Shown: piece after piece, positions 1-8,093 of the stretch
Layout of the letters: the number at the start of each line of letters is the position of its first letter
Position numbering within the stretch: position 1 is the stretch's first letter
Assembly (NCBI GenBank): GCA_903870235.1
Contig: CAIQCA010000102.1
Coordinates: forward strand, 1 to 22,085
Direction: 5' to 3'
DNA length: 22,085 bases
Source: an uncultured bacterium
GTDB taxonomy: Bacteria > Patescibacteriota > Minisyncoccia > Phycocordibacterales > PALSA-1337
The notes under the pieces: generated by a model
Seen by the model: the letters and a program-made list of their open reading frames with translations, nothing else
Database searches by the model: none
What the model was told of the DNA's origin: nothing
Position numbers and translations under genes: made by a program

Positions 1-93
1 ATGGCACCACCCGTTCTCATTCCGAACACGGAAGTGAAACGTAGTTGCGGCGATGATAGTCCGAAAGGGCGAAAGTAGCTTGTCGCCAGAACA
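1..93 (+). rRNA. rrf: 5S ribosomal RNA, 3' part (5' end outside window)
   Basis: The segment contains the conserved 5S loop sequence (ATTCCGAACACGGAAGTGAAAC at 19-40, the most invariant part of 5S rRNA), followed by the GATGATAGT and CGAAAGTAG elements. The closing strand GTCGCCAGA at about 82-90 would pair with a 5' strand lying before position 1. The gene is therefore cut by the window edge, and the 3' end is estimated to within a few bases. It suggests that an rRNA operon lies immediately to the left. Confidence 0.9.
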
Positions 94-121
94 TAGGGTT
101 CAATAATCTCAAATACGAAAT

Positions 122-169
122 GCCGGTCTCTGCGAATCAGCAGATTCGTGGCTTGGCCCTGGTTTTTTT
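122..169 (+). terminator. probable rRNA operon terminator
   Basis: A hairpin CGAATC(133-138)-AGCA-GATTCG(143-148) has further possible pairing of GCC and GGC outside it, and a run of seven T follows at 163-169. It lies about 30 nt after the 5S gene and before the first coding gene. The gap of about 14 nt between the inner stem and the T-run makes it less canonical than the other terminators in the window. Confidence 0.5.
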
Positions 170-203
170 GTGGAAAATATCAGTGGCGAGAAGATATTTA
201 TTG

Positions 204-212
204 TGAGATAAT
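204..212 (+). promoter_or_regulatory. extended -10 promoter, leaderless start
   Basis: TGA-GATAAT (204-212) ends six bases before the ATG at 219. Transcription would start at or next to the start codon. No Shine-Dalgarno precedes the gene. Confidence 0.55.
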
Positions 213-218
213 TCACGC

Positions 219-974
219 ATGTCGTCATGGGCTAGCCAAAGAAGAATTTTATACGGTGGCACAATTGTGGTCATTTTGCTGGTTATTGCTGGTTATTTTT
301 TCTTTAAGTCTTCATACAAGGCCCCTACATGTTTTGACGGTATCATGAATGGTAATGAACAAGGAGTAGATTGTGGTGGATCATGTCAGCGTCTTTGTCA
401 GAGCGCCTTCTTGGAACCTATTGTGGCATGGACTAGTGTTGAGCAACTTGCTACTGGTTCATACAATGCTGCGGCTTATATCATAAACCCAAACAATGAA
501 GGTGAGGCTTACGATGTTCCTTATCACTTCGTTCTCTTCGATGCACAAGGGGAACAGATTACAGATATACCAGGCACTGTACATATTCCTCCTCACAGAA
601 ATACCTTAGCTTTTCTTGGGCCCATATCTGTAGGAAAGAGAATTCCATACAAAGCTTTCTTTGAATTCACTGGTGCGCCAAATTGGCAGAAATCAGCGGA
701 TACTCTTTCACCTCTTTCTATAATGGAAAAGAAATATGCTGAAGATAAGTTTGGTTCCTCTCTTCTGGTAACCATAAAAAACACTAACGTTAAACCAATA
801 AAGAAGATGTCTGTATTTGTTGCCCTCTCTGATGCGGGAGGTAACGTCATCGGCTTCTCCAAGACTGTAGTAGACGGTATAGTTGGATTGAGTTCGATAC
901 AAGCTCCATTTACTTGGCCAACAAATCGCAATGGTAAAGTCGTTTCCATAGAAGTGCTTCCTGTGGCAGAATAG
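219..974 (+). CDS. membrane-anchored extracytoplasmic protein with CFDGxxNGxExGVDCGGSC motif
   Basis: This is a 251-residue protein of unknown function. One hydrophobic helix at about residues 11-30 acts as an uncleaved anchor. Just outside the membrane comes a Cys- and Gly-rich motif (about 37-57: CFDG, NGNE, VDCGGSC, then RLCQ) of a kind found in many exported proteins, where the cysteines probably pair. The rest looks like beta-rich Ig-type sequence with two halves (about 63-145 and 170-250) that share the pattern of a hydrophobic strand followed by an N-rich turn. The ATG was chosen because an extended -10 box ends six bases upstream, giving a leaderless message. The rodA-like gene follows after only four bases, so the two are cotranscribed. 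That suggests, by inference only, a role in cell-wall or envelope assembly. Confidence 0.85.
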   Translation: MSSWASQRRILYGGTIVVILLVIAGYFFFKSSYKAPTCFDGIMNGNEQGVDCGGSCQRLCQSAFLEPIVAWTSVEQLATGSYNAAAYIINPNNEGEAYDVPYHFVLFDAQGEQITDIPGTVHIPPHRNTLAFLGPISVGKRIPYKAFFEFTGAPNWQKSADTLSPLSIMEKKYAEDKFGSSLLVTIKNTNVKPIKKMSVFVALSDAGGNVIGFSKTVVDGIVGLSSIQAPFTWPTNRNGKVVSIEVLPVAE

Positions 975-978
975 GGGG

Positions 979-2160
979 ATGAAACGCCTGTTCAAAAAAG
1001 TGAGCAAGATCAACAGCTACAAAGTAGCTGGCGCTGATTCACGTGCAGGAATGGCTGGTATAGATTGGTGGCTTATTGGTGCATGTATACCTATATTGGC
1101 GGCAGGGCTGATGACCATGTATTCCTTCACTGGGGACAACTCCTTAGCATTGCATCAATTGATTTGGGTCGTGGCATCATTGGCCTGTTTTTTTATAGCA
1201 AGCCGTGTTGACGTGCGTTTCCTGCGGTCTACGCGCGTGCTGGTAACTCTTTTTGTAATCACCTGTGCTCTTCTCATGGGCCTGTTTCTGGTTGGAAAAA
1301 TCTCTCATGGCGCTTCATCCTGGTTTTCTTTGGGGCTATTCTCTTTTCAGCCTTCTGACTTCGCTAAACTGGTTTTGATCGTTGTCCTGGCGAAATATTT
1401 TTCTCGGCGTCACATTGAGATCGCCAATTTTCGTCATCTGATTATTTCCGGTGTTTACGCTTTTATATTGTTCGCCTTGGTTATCGTACATCCGGACCTA
1501 GGATCAGCAATGATTATTTTCTTTATCTGGCTTGGTATGGTAATGGTCTCCGGTATTTCAAAGAAACATTTGCTTGTTATGGCAGCTTTAGCTTGCGTGG
1601 TCATGTCTTTGCTGTGGACTTTTGGTTTCAAAGAGTACCAGAAAGATCGTATACGTAACTTTATCAATCCACTTGCGGATATTCACGGTGCCGGTTATAA
1701 CGCCTATCAGTCAACGATCGCGGTGGGTTCAGGGGGTTTGTTGGGGAAGGGGCTCGGTTATGGTACTCAATCACGTCTGAAGTTCCTACCAGAATACCAA
1801 ACTGACTTTATTTTTGCTGCCTTCGCAGAAGAGTGGGGGTTTGTTGGTATTTTAATCTTGTTTTCTCTGTACGGAGTGATCATTTGGCGCATTATCATGC
1901 ACGCGTCGCGTGGAGCCACCAATTTTGAAATTCTTTATGGTGCTGGAGCCGCGGTCTTTTTCATTGTTCATATTACGGTTAATGTGGGAATGAATATTCA
2001 TTTGCTGCCAGTCACAGGAACCCCGCTTCCACTTATGAGTTATGGTGGTACGCACTTGGTGACAGAGTTTTTGGTTTTGGGAATCCTTATGGCTATGCGT
2101 AGATACTCTAGACCAGTACACAAGGATCTAGCAAAAAATGAGTTTGTGGGGCCGCAGTAG
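979..2160 (+). CDS. rodA: RodA/FtsW/SpoVE (SEDS) peptidoglycan glycosyltransferase
   Basis: The protein has 393 residues, close to the 370-420 usual for the family, with about ten membrane helices. It polymerises lipid II into glycan strands for wall elongation or division, normally with a class B penicillin-binding protein. Recognisable SEDS blocks include FQPSDFAKL (about 125-133), HPDLGSA (171-177), the loop GSGGLLGKGLGYG, and LPEYQTDFIFAAFAEE. The TDF aspartate (about 276) matches the family's catalytic Asp. Near the C-terminus LLPVTGTPLPLMSYGG is the family signature, with a RodA-like rather than FtsW-like flavour. A GGGGG tract directly before the ATG serves as ribosome binding site, and the gene sits four bases after the upstream frame. 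No PBP is seen in this window. RodA versus FtsW cannot be settled from sequence alone. Confidence 0.93.
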   Translation: MKRLFKKVSKINSYKVAGADSRAGMAGIDWWLIGACIPILAAGLMTMYSFTGDNSLALHQLIWVVASLACFFIASRVDVRFLRSTRVLVTLFVITCALLMGLFLVGKISHGASSWFSLGLFSFQPSDFAKLVLIVVLAKYFSRRHIEIANFRHLIISGVYAFILFALVIVHPDLGSAMIIFFIWLGMVMVSGISKKHLLVMAALACVVMSLLWTFGFKEYQKDRIRNFINPLADIHGAGYNAYQSTIAVGSGGLLGKGLGYGTQSRLKFLPEYQTDFIFAAFAEEWGFVGILILFSLYGVIIWRIIMHASRGATNFEILYGAGAAVFFIVHITVNVGMNIHLLPVTGTPLPLMSYGGTHLVTEFLVLGILMAMRRYSRPVHKDLAKNEFVGPQ

Positions 2161-2200
2161 AGGAATCCCTAACTTCCGCATTGATTCAGTAGTGTTCATT

Positions 2201-2230
2201 TTGTCATTACCATTTACATTCCGGTATATT
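2201..2230 (+). promoter_or_regulatory. sigma70-like promoter TTGTCA-N18-TATATT
   Basis: TTGTCA at 2201-2206 and TATATT at 2225-2230 are separated by 18 bases. The predicted start near 2237 gives a leader of about 54 nt before the ATG at 2291. Confidence 0.55.
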
Positions 2231-2290
2231 TTTGCCATAGTTGGAGAGGAAATTGGTTCAATCAACATCAAAATTTGAAAGGTCGTTGAG

Positions 2291-2869
2291 ATGAAAAACT
2301 TAAGGAAAAAAATTAGACTCACCAAAAAGAATTGGGAGCGTGGGATGTCGGATATCTGTAGGACCCTTCGTCTCGTGCGTAGGGTACAGACAACCAAGAG
2401 GTTTCTTTTGGTGGCAGTAGTTTTGTGCGTAGTGTCCTTCGGTGTGAGAATTGGTGGATTGTTGGTGGTTGCCAATTATACTCTTTTTGGTGCCATTGTT
2501 AGTGGTTTGATATCAGTATGTCTCGGCCTTTCCACAAAGAATCACGAGTTTGAATCCCTGCAGTTCAAGGTGATATTCTTGGAGTCATTGGTCAATCATT
2601 TTGGTGACAAGGTGATTGAAGGTGATTCTATCCAGGCGATTGCCCTGATCAAAATCGAACTGATTGACCGAGCATTTGTGATAAAGAGTCGAATCGACGG
2701 ACTAGAAAAAGAAGAGCTCCAAAAGGTCTTCGATGAGATGTATTACGTGGCGACAGTATTCTTTCGAATACCAGAAGCTGCTTGGTATTCGAATCAACAG
2801 CCGTCTCCAGCACATATAAGACGATCTGTTGCCAAAATAGATACCAGCCAGCAGACCAGCCGACCTTAG
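2291..2869 (+). CDS. hypothetical two-helix membrane protein
   Basis: The family of this 192-residue protein is not recognised. It has a strongly basic N-terminus (residues 1-37, many K and R), then two adjacent hydrophobic helices (about 38-58 and 60-80) with a short turn. A mostly helical, charged cytoplasmic domain follows (about 84-172, including ALIKIELIDRAF and KSRIDGLEKEELQKV) and a polar tail. The order basic segment, paired helices, helical domain superficially resembles SLATT-type 2TM proteins, but nothing in the sequence proves this and no nucleotide-signal synthase is nearby. The start at 2291 has a modest AAAGG seven bases upstream. An in-frame ATG at 2345 is possible. The gene is a single unit with its own promoter and terminator, convergent to the GT4 gene. 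Confidence 0.75.
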   Translation: MKNLRKKIRLTKKNWERGMSDICRTLRLVRRVQTTKRFLLVAVVLCVVSFGVRIGGLLVVANYTLFGAIVSGLISVCLGLSTKNHEFESLQFKVIFLESLVNHFGDKVIEGDSIQAIALIKIELIDRAFVIKSRIDGLEKEELQKVFDEMYYVATVFFRIPEAAWYSNQQPSPAHIRRSVAKIDTSQQTSRP

Positions 2870-2881
2870 TCAGCTAACCCA

Positions 2882-2920
2882 AGCCCCCTCAGATGAAGTT
2901 ATCTGTGGGGTGCTTTTTTA
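2882..2920 (+). terminator. intrinsic terminator of the 2291 gene
   Basis: The hairpin has arms at 2882-2894 and 2901-2914 (core CAGAT/ATCTG plus CCCC/GGGG), followed by six T at 2914-2919. The stop codon of the opposing glycosyltransferase lies inside the T-tract. Confidence 0.8.
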
Positions 2921-4048
2921 TTTATACAAGCCCTCAATTTCTTTTAGCATTTTTTCTACAGAAAACTTATGGGCTATAGCATCACGCAAAGCTGCACCGT
3001 ATTGTCTTCCCAGGAGAGGGTGTTCGATTGTATAGGAAACTGCATGGGCCAACTCGCTTGCATCTTTAGGCTGGACGAGAACTCCAGATTTCATATCCTC
3101 TATCATTTCAGGGATACCACCAACGGTAGTAGCTACGACCGGCAGGGAAGCAAAGCCAGCTTCCATTATCACATAGGGAAGTCCTTCTTTGATCGATGGT
3201 AGAACAAAAACATTGAAAGCTTTTAGATATTGGCTAGCCTCTGTCATATAGCCAGCCAAGAAAACGCGCCCTTCAAGACCTTTTTCTTTAATCATCATAT
3301 TCAAAGGCAAGAGCAGATCACCATCACCGATTACAACTGAAATAACTTCTTGATGTGAGTTGCAGATATTCACGAGCGCTTCTATGAAATACTTCAGGCC
3401 CTTGTTTGGGTGTAATTCAGCGATTGTACCAACTACGGTTTTCTTTTTGAATTCCACCAAATCCATACCGATATGTTTGGCCAATGTTTGTCTAGCACCT
3501 TCAACTGACATAAATATCGGAGTTTTAACACCAATTGGGATAATAGATAGTTTTTCTTTCACCCAAGGGAAATGCAGGGCCTGTTTGTATTCATGTTCGG
3601 ACAGCAGTATTATCCTGTGAGCATATAACATAGTGAGCCAAGAGGCTAGAGCTATCCCGACACGCTGATAGAGAGGACGATCCTCATTGAATGTCCAGCC
3701 ATGAACTGTATATATGATCTTTTTGACCTTCAGTAATCTGCCAGCTATAGCGCCGAGTCCAGCCGCCTTTGGACTATGTAGGTGAATAACATCTGGTTTT
3801 TCACGTCTGATCGTAGAATATATCTCTTTGAATGAACTGACATCTTTTTGTACCGAGATATCACGACCGAGTTTATTTATGGTATAGGTTTTTATGCCGG
3901 CGTCTTCTAGTTTTTGTCGGAGAATCCCGTTACCTCCAAGTGCCACGACAACTGTATCACCATGATCTTTCATGGCGATTGCCAAATCGTATACGTGTCG
4001 TTGTGCGCCGCCCCAATTGGACTTGGTGATGACGTAAAGGATTTTCAT
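2918..4048 (-). CDS. GT4-family glycosyltransferase (GT-B fold)
   Basis: The protein has 376 residues, standard for family 4 glycosyltransferases, which move a sugar from a nucleotide donor onto a lipid-linked or surface glycan at the inner face of the membrane. The N-terminal Rossmann half begins MKILYVITKSNWGGAQRHV with the acceptor-side GGAQ loop (13-16). The motif DVIHLHSPKA (86-95) follows, then HGWTF at 116-120. The linker is PIGV (171-174). The donor-binding half has HPNKG (213-217), GDGD (241-244) and the retaining E-x7-E pair E288/E296 in EGLPYVIMEAGFASLPVVAT. The donor and acceptor cannot be read from the sequence. The extended -10 box seven bases upstream of the ATG indicates a leaderless message. 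It diverges from a sugar-phosphate transferase, which fits a shared role in surface polysaccharide synthesis. Confidence 0.92.
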   Translation of the reverse strand: MKILYVITKSNWGGAQRHVYDLAIAMKDHGDTVVVALGGNGILRQKLEDAGIKTYTINKLGRDISVQKDVSSFKEIYSTIRREKPDVIHLHSPKAAGLGAIAGRLLKVKKIIYTVHGWTFNEDRPLYQRVGIALASWLTMLYAHRIILLSEHEYKQALHFPWVKEKLSIIPIGVKTPIFMSVEGARQTLAKHIGMDLVEFKKKTVVGTIAELHPNKGLKYFIEALVNICNSHQEVISVVIGDGDLLLPLNMMIKEKGLEGRVFLAGYMTEASQYLKAFNVFVLPSIKEGLPYVIMEAGFASLPVVATTVGGIPEMIEDMKSGVLVQPKDASELAHAVSYTIEHPLLGRQYGAALRDAIAHKFSVEKMLKEIEGLYK

Positions 4049-4055
4049 TACTATA

Positions 4056-4064
4056 AATGTAGCA
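4056..4064 (-). promoter_or_regulatory. extended -10 promoter, leaderless start of GT4 gene
   Basis: On the minus strand TGC-TACATT ends seven bases before the ATG at 4048. No Shine-Dalgarno and no convincing -35 box are visible. Confidence 0.5.
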
Positions 4065-4077
4065 TGTAAGGCTTGGG

Positions 4078-4105
4078 TTGGCGAAACATTGAAATAATGT
4101 ATAAA
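4078..4105 (+). promoter_or_regulatory. promoter TTGGCG-N16-TATAAA
   Basis: TTGGCG (4078-4083) and TATAAA (4100-4105), with TG directly before the -10, lie upstream of the sugar transferase. The predicted start at about 4112 is only a few bases before GTG 4116. Confidence 0.55.
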
Positions 4106-4115
4106 CCGTGGTACT

Positions 4116-5447
4116 GTGCTATTTATGATTCACACCAAAGGCTCTATTTATACAGCTATTTTGTTGGTTGGTGACTTGGTGGCTTATCTCTTTTCTCTCA
4201 TAATTGCCTTGGCGATTCGTTATGGTGAAATGCCTGGACGCGCTCTTATATATGTTCACCTATCTTCTTTTGCGATTTTGTTCATAGTTTTTATCATTAT
4301 AAATTTCAGCGCTGGTTTGTATAACAAGCGCTCTCTTTTGTCACCAAATAGAATTCCTGGTCTTTTGGTCCGTTCGCAGGCAATCGCAGTTTTGATCAGT
4401 GTAGCCTTTTTCTATTTCATGCCAACTTCGATTACTCCGAAGGCTAATCTCTTCATATACGCAGTTGTTTCTACTCTTTTGCTGGCACTATGGCGTCTGG
4501 TTATATTCCCAGTCGTTAGTTCAGCCAGAAGTCAGCGTGCTGTATTGGTTGGTACAAATGGTGAGATTCAGGACTTGTTTGATGAGATAAATACGCGCTC
4601 ACGTTATGGTATTAAATTTGTAGAAAAATTAGAGCCAGCTGCGACGACTGAAGCCGTGGTTGCCGAGATAGGAGAGGCCGTACGTCGTACTGGTGCCGCG
4701 GTGATTGTTGTTGATCTCCATAACAAAATGGTTGAATCAGCTATTCCTTTTCTGTACTCTCTGATATTTTCCGGAATTCAAGTGATTGACGCTGGTAAAC
4801 TATATGAGGGTGTCTTCGATCGAGTACCACTGTCTATGGTGGGTGAGCGTTGGTTGGTAGAGAATACTGGAACATCTGCCGTCGGCCGCCTAGTCTATGA
4901 TGTGGTCAAAAGAGCTATTGATATTATTTTTGCCGGTATATTGGGAATTGTTTCTTTGGTTTTTTATCCCTTTGTATATTGGGCTATCAGGGTTGATGAT
5001 AAGGGTCCGTTGTTCTTCTCTCAAGATCGTATAGGGAAGAATGGAAAGCTGATCAAGATAATAAAATTCCGCACAATGTCAGACGAGACGCATGTAACTC
5101 GTGTAGGAAAATTTTTGCGTTTTACTCGTATAGATGAATTGCCTCAGCTCTGGAATGTCTTACGCGCCGATATCTCACTTATAGGTCCTCGTCCAGAAAA
5201 GCCTTCATATGCCGCTATATATGAGAAGGAAGTACCATACTACAATGTACGTCACCTCATACAGCCAGGTCTCTCTGGTTGGGCCCAGATTTATCATGCT
5301 ACGCATCCTCATCACACTGTTGCTGTTAATGATACGCGTGACAAGCTTTCTTATGACCTCTACTACGTGAAGCACCGCTCATTCTTACTTGATTTGAAGA
5401 TAGCATTGCAGACATTTAGAGCACTTATGTCAAAGAGGGGAGTTTAG
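4116..5447 (+). CDS. polyprenyl-phosphate sugar-1-phosphate transferase (exopolysaccharide initiating enzyme)
   Basis: This 443-residue protein has the WbaP/CpsE-like build. Four to five membrane helices lie in residues 10-135 (about 11-34, 48-66, 84-103, 110-132). A Rossmann-like CoA-binding-type domain follows (about 140-260, starting RAVLVGTNGE), and the C-terminal bacterial sugar transferase domain begins at about 262. That domain shows the re-entrant membrane helix (RAIDIIFAGILGIV), GPLFFSQDRIGKNGK, KFRTM, RFTRIDELPQLWNVL and SLIGPRPE, all hallmarks of the family. The enzyme loads the first sugar phosphate onto undecaprenyl phosphate to start a surface glycan. The GTG at 4116 is used here. 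The ATG at 4125 is an equally possible start, and neither has a Shine-Dalgarno. It diverges from the GT4 gene, with 67 bases between them for both promoters. Confidence 0.93.
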   Translation: MLFMIHTKGSIYTAILLVGDLVAYLFSLIIALAIRYGEMPGRALIYVHLSSFAILFIVFIIINFSAGLYNKRSLLSPNRIPGLLVRSQAIAVLISVAFFYFMPTSITPKANLFIYAVVSTLLLALWRLVIFPVVSSARSQRAVLVGTNGEIQDLFDEINTRSRYGIKFVEKLEPAATTEAVVAEIGEAVRRTGAAVIVVDLHNKMVESAIPFLYSLIFSGIQVIDAGKLYEGVFDRVPLSMVGERWLVENTGTSAVGRLVYDVVKRAIDIIFAGILGIVSLVFYPFVYWAIRVDDKGPLFFSQDRIGKNGKLIKIIKFRTMSDETHVTRVGKFLRFTRIDELPQLWNVLRADISLIGPRPEKPSYAAIYEKEVPYYNVRHLIQPGLSGWAQIYHATHPHHTVAVNDTRDKLSYDLYYVKHRSFLLDLKIALQTFRALMSKRGV

Positions 5448-5460
5448 GGTTATTTTAATG

Positions 5461-5466
5461 TATAAT
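5461..5466 (+). promoter_or_regulatory. -10 box TATAAT
   Basis: A perfect TATAAT preceded by TG lies 27 bases before the ATG at 5494. It implies a leader of about 20 nt that carries no Shine-Dalgarno. Confidence 0.5.
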
Positions 5467-5493
5467 TAGCAAATTAATAGTTTAAGTAAAATC

Positions 5494-6675
5494 ATGAATC
5501 CTACTAGTCCTTTGCAGCAGCAGTTTCCTTTGAGTCCGAAGAAGTTTACAAAAAAGATGATAAATCAGATTATCCCTATTCTTTTCATGGATATTCTTTT
5601 TGGCGGATTTGCCGGTGCCATGATTATAGCCGCACTTCTTGCCCTTAAGCTTTTGCCAGACCCTATGGATCCTATAGTTGCTGTTGTTGGTTTTTTGGCG
5701 TACTTCGTATTTATATTTATTGTCCTAACGTTTATCTATGCTTGGTATATAAAAGTTTATATCAAGAGATATTATTACTCAGGGGAAGATCATTATATTA
5801 CGATCAAGAAAGGGGTTTTTGCGCCCAAGGAGATTCATGTTCAATATCAAAAGATCCAAGATGTTTATGTTGACCAGGATATTATCGACCGAATAATGGG
5901 TCTTTATGACGTTCATATAGCTAGTGCCACCGCAGCTTCTGGCATGGAGGCTCATATTGATGGGGTGGAACTACAAGCTGCTGAAGGACTCAAGAAATTC
6001 TTTTTGGACAAGATGATACCAGGGGGTCAAACTACGGGTTCTGTTTCTCAAGGCGTGCCACCTCCATCATCAAATCAGGCCTCTATGAACTCACCACGTC
6101 CGTCAACTTTTAGTTTCACTGAAGAGATATCAAGCGAAATCTATCCATTGACTAGTAAATGGATGAAAATCCAAGTGATCAAGCGCCTCCTCGCTCCATT
6201 GGTGACTTGGGGTATCATTGCTTTGGCTATAGTTCCTCGCATGATCGTTGGTGTTAATTTTAGTTCAGACAATTTCATCTGGGTATTAATTATCTGGTTA
6301 GGTATCGGCTTGTTGAGTTCCATTTGGTCAGTCGTGTCTCTGTACCTGTGGAGAAAGAATTATGCGTTTCATTTCACTCCAGAAAATGTTTATTACAAGG
6401 ATGGCGTTATAGCCTTGTCTGAAAAGCACATGCCGTACTCGTCCATTCAAGATGTGAGCGTTCAGCAGGGAGTATTGGAGCGCTTTGTGGGACTAGCCTC
6501 TGTCAGAATTGAGAATGCCGCATCTGGACAGATGGTTACAGTTGGTCGTGGTGCAGCGGCTATGGCATTTTCTGGTGTGGTGTTGCAGGGTCTTACTCTT
6601 GAAGATGCCAATAAGATCACTGACATGCTGAAAACAACTGTTCTAAATAGCAATACCTCACGTTACGGGTTGTAG
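5494..6675 (+). CDS. membrane protein with two bacterial PH (DUF304/YdbS-like) domains
   Basis: The 393-residue chain repeats one module twice. Each module is a hydrophobic hairpin followed by a PH-like beta domain. Helices lie at about 22-50 and 62-85, then PH domain 1 at about 90-172 (key block IKKGVFAPKEIHVQYQKIQDV, then IMGLYDVHIASATAASG). A polar Ser/Pro linker spans about 180-215. Helices at about 232-250 and 258-283 precede PH domain 2 (about 287-380: KDGVIALSEKHMPYSSIQDV, then FVGLASVRIENAASG). The paired phrases 'GV.A....H..Y..IQDV' and 'GL..V.I..A..SG' make an internal duplication visible. bPH2 proteins are widespread and poorly characterised. It starts 46 bases after the sugar transferase and has its own -10 box, so cotranscription is possible but not required. 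Confidence 0.87.
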   Translation: MNPTSPLQQQFPLSPKKFTKKMINQIIPILFMDILFGGFAGAMIIAALLALKLLPDPMDPIVAVVGFLAYFVFIFIVLTFIYAWYIKVYIKRYYYSGEDHYITIKKGVFAPKEIHVQYQKIQDVYVDQDIIDRIMGLYDVHIASATAASGMEAHIDGVELQAAEGLKKFFLDKMIPGGQTTGSVSQGVPPPSSNQASMNSPRPSTFSFTEEISSEIYPLTSKWMKIQVIKRLLAPLVTWGIIALAIVPRMIVGVNFSSDNFIWVLIIWLGIGLLSSIWSVVSLYLWRKNYAFHFTPENVYYKDGVIALSEKHMPYSSIQDVSVQQGVLERFVGLASVRIENAASGQMVTVGRGAAAMAFSGVVLQGLTLEDANKITDMLKTTVLNSNTSRYGL

Positions 6676-6686
6676 TATTTCTGTAG

Positions 6687-6714
6687 TTGCATCTCGCCCA
6701 AAAACCTGTAAAAT
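6687..6714 (+). promoter_or_regulatory. secD promoter, leaderless
   Basis: TTGCAT (6687-6692), a 16-base spacer and TAAAAT (6709-6714) preceded by TG end seven bases before the ATG at 6722. The transcript should begin at the start codon. Confidence 0.6.
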
Positions 6715-6721
6715 ACCACTT

Positions 6722-8092
6722 ATGTTAAAACATCGAGCGCGTGCCGTCTTTGTACTCATATTTGCCGTATTGATCGGCTATTTTGTTTATTCAACTCAAA
6801 TTCCAGCCAAAGGACAGGCTACTGGCTCGAAGCCATTTCATCTAGGACTGGATCTTTCTGGTGGTACGCACTTGGTTTACCAGGCTGATGTCTCCAAGAT
6901 CGATGCCGCCGATATTTCTTCTTCGATGGCCTCACTTCGCGATGTCATCGAGAGACGTGTGAACGTTCTCGGTGTTAGTGAACCAATTGTTCAGACTCAG
7001 CAAGGTGCCGCCCTAAGCTCAAAGGAAAGTGCTTACAAACTTATCGTGGAACTTCCAGGTGTTACAGATATCAATGAGGCCGTGCGTTCCATTAACGTCA
7101 CTCCTAGCCTAGAATTCAAAGTTGCTACTGCTGCGGATATGAAGGATTTCCAAGCTTCTACTACTCTCAAAGACGCTGATGCCACTACTACAGCCAAAGC
7201 CCTTGCTTCGCTTTTCCAACCAACAGGTCTTACTGGCCGTATGATTAGCCGTGCCGCCGTTGAGTTCAACAATACTACCGGACAACCTATGGTGGGTCTA
7301 AATTTTACCAGCGACGGTCGTGATTTGTTTGACAAGATTACTAAGGAGCATACTGGAGACTATGTTGGTATATTCCTGGATGGAGTACTTATAGAATATC
7401 CGGTTGTTCGCGAGGAAATTCCAAATGGTCAAGCGCAAATCAGTGGTTCATTTACACAAGATCAGGCAGCTAAACTTGTCCGTGATATAAACTTCGGTGC
7501 TTTGCCGGTTCCTATCAGTCTTATTTCTACACAAACTATTGGTCCTACTTTGGGTCAAGCGGCTATCAATGGCGGTATCAAGACTGGTATTATTGCTTTC
7601 ATTATTATCGGTTTATTCTTGATACTTTGGTATCGTTTACCTGGTTTTATTGCCACTATTGCTCTTGGTGTTTATACCGCTATCATGTTGGCTTTGTTCA
7701 AGATGATTCCAGTTACACTAACGGCGGCCGGTATCGCTGGTTTTATCCTCTCTATAGGTATGGCTGTGGATGCGAACATTCTTATATTTGAACGCATGAA
7801 AGAAGAACTCAAGGCTGGTCGTGGTGTTTGGGATGCTATGCATGAAGGTTTCGCACGTGCTTGGCTCTCGATTCGCGACTCAAACATTTCTAGTATTATT
7901 ACTGGTGTGATCTTGTATTATTTCGGAAGCACTTCTATCGTCACTGGATTTGCCTTAGTGTTCGTGATCGGTGTATTGGTTTCCATGTTTACTGCTATCA
8001 CTGCTTCACGTCTATTCCTATACGCCGTTGCCCCAAAGCATACTACGAAGCTGTCGACCTTCCTTATCAGTAATGGATTGCATTTCAAATAA
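6722..8092 (+). CDS. secD: protein translocase subunit SecD
   Basis: The 456-residue protein is shorter than E. coli SecD (about 615) but within the range of reduced bacterial forms. SecD and SecF use the proton gradient to finish export of proteins through SecYEG. Helix 1 lies at about residues 8-24, followed by the family signature LGLDLSGGTHLVYQ (about 41-54). A P1-type external domain contains DVIERRVNVLGVSEP. The C-terminal five-helix half starts near residue 290 with QTIGPTLG before it. The block GIAGFILSIGMAVDANILIFERMKEEL is the classic SecD helix-4 motif with the functional Asp. A leaderless start at 6722 is supported by the -10 box. secF follows one base after the stop. Confidence 0.96.
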   Translation: MLKHRARAVFVLIFAVLIGYFVYSTQIPAKGQATGSKPFHLGLDLSGGTHLVYQADVSKIDAADISSSMASLRDVIERRVNVLGVSEPIVQTQQGAALSSKESAYKLIVELPGVTDINEAVRSINVTPSLEFKVATAADMKDFQASTTLKDADATTTAKALASLFQPTGLTGRMISRAAVEFNNTTGQPMVGLNFTSDGRDLFDKITKEHTGDYVGIFLDGVLIEYPVVREEIPNGQAQISGSFTQDQAAKLVRDINFGALPVPISLISTQTIGPTLGQAAINGGIKTGIIAFIIIGLFLILWYRLPGFIATIALGVYTAIMLALFKMIPVTLTAAGIAGFILSIGMAVDANILIFERMKEELKAGRGVWDAMHEGFARAWLSIRDSNISSIITGVILYYFGSTSIVTGFALVFVIGVLVSMFTAITASRLFLYAVAPKHTTKLSTFLISNGLHFK

Positions 8093-8093
8093 T

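Noticed and set aside
7971..8093. Upstream in-frame start for SecF
   Set aside because: It would add 41 residues translated from secD sequence in another frame and displace the conserved N-terminal helix. The ATG at 8094 fits the family.
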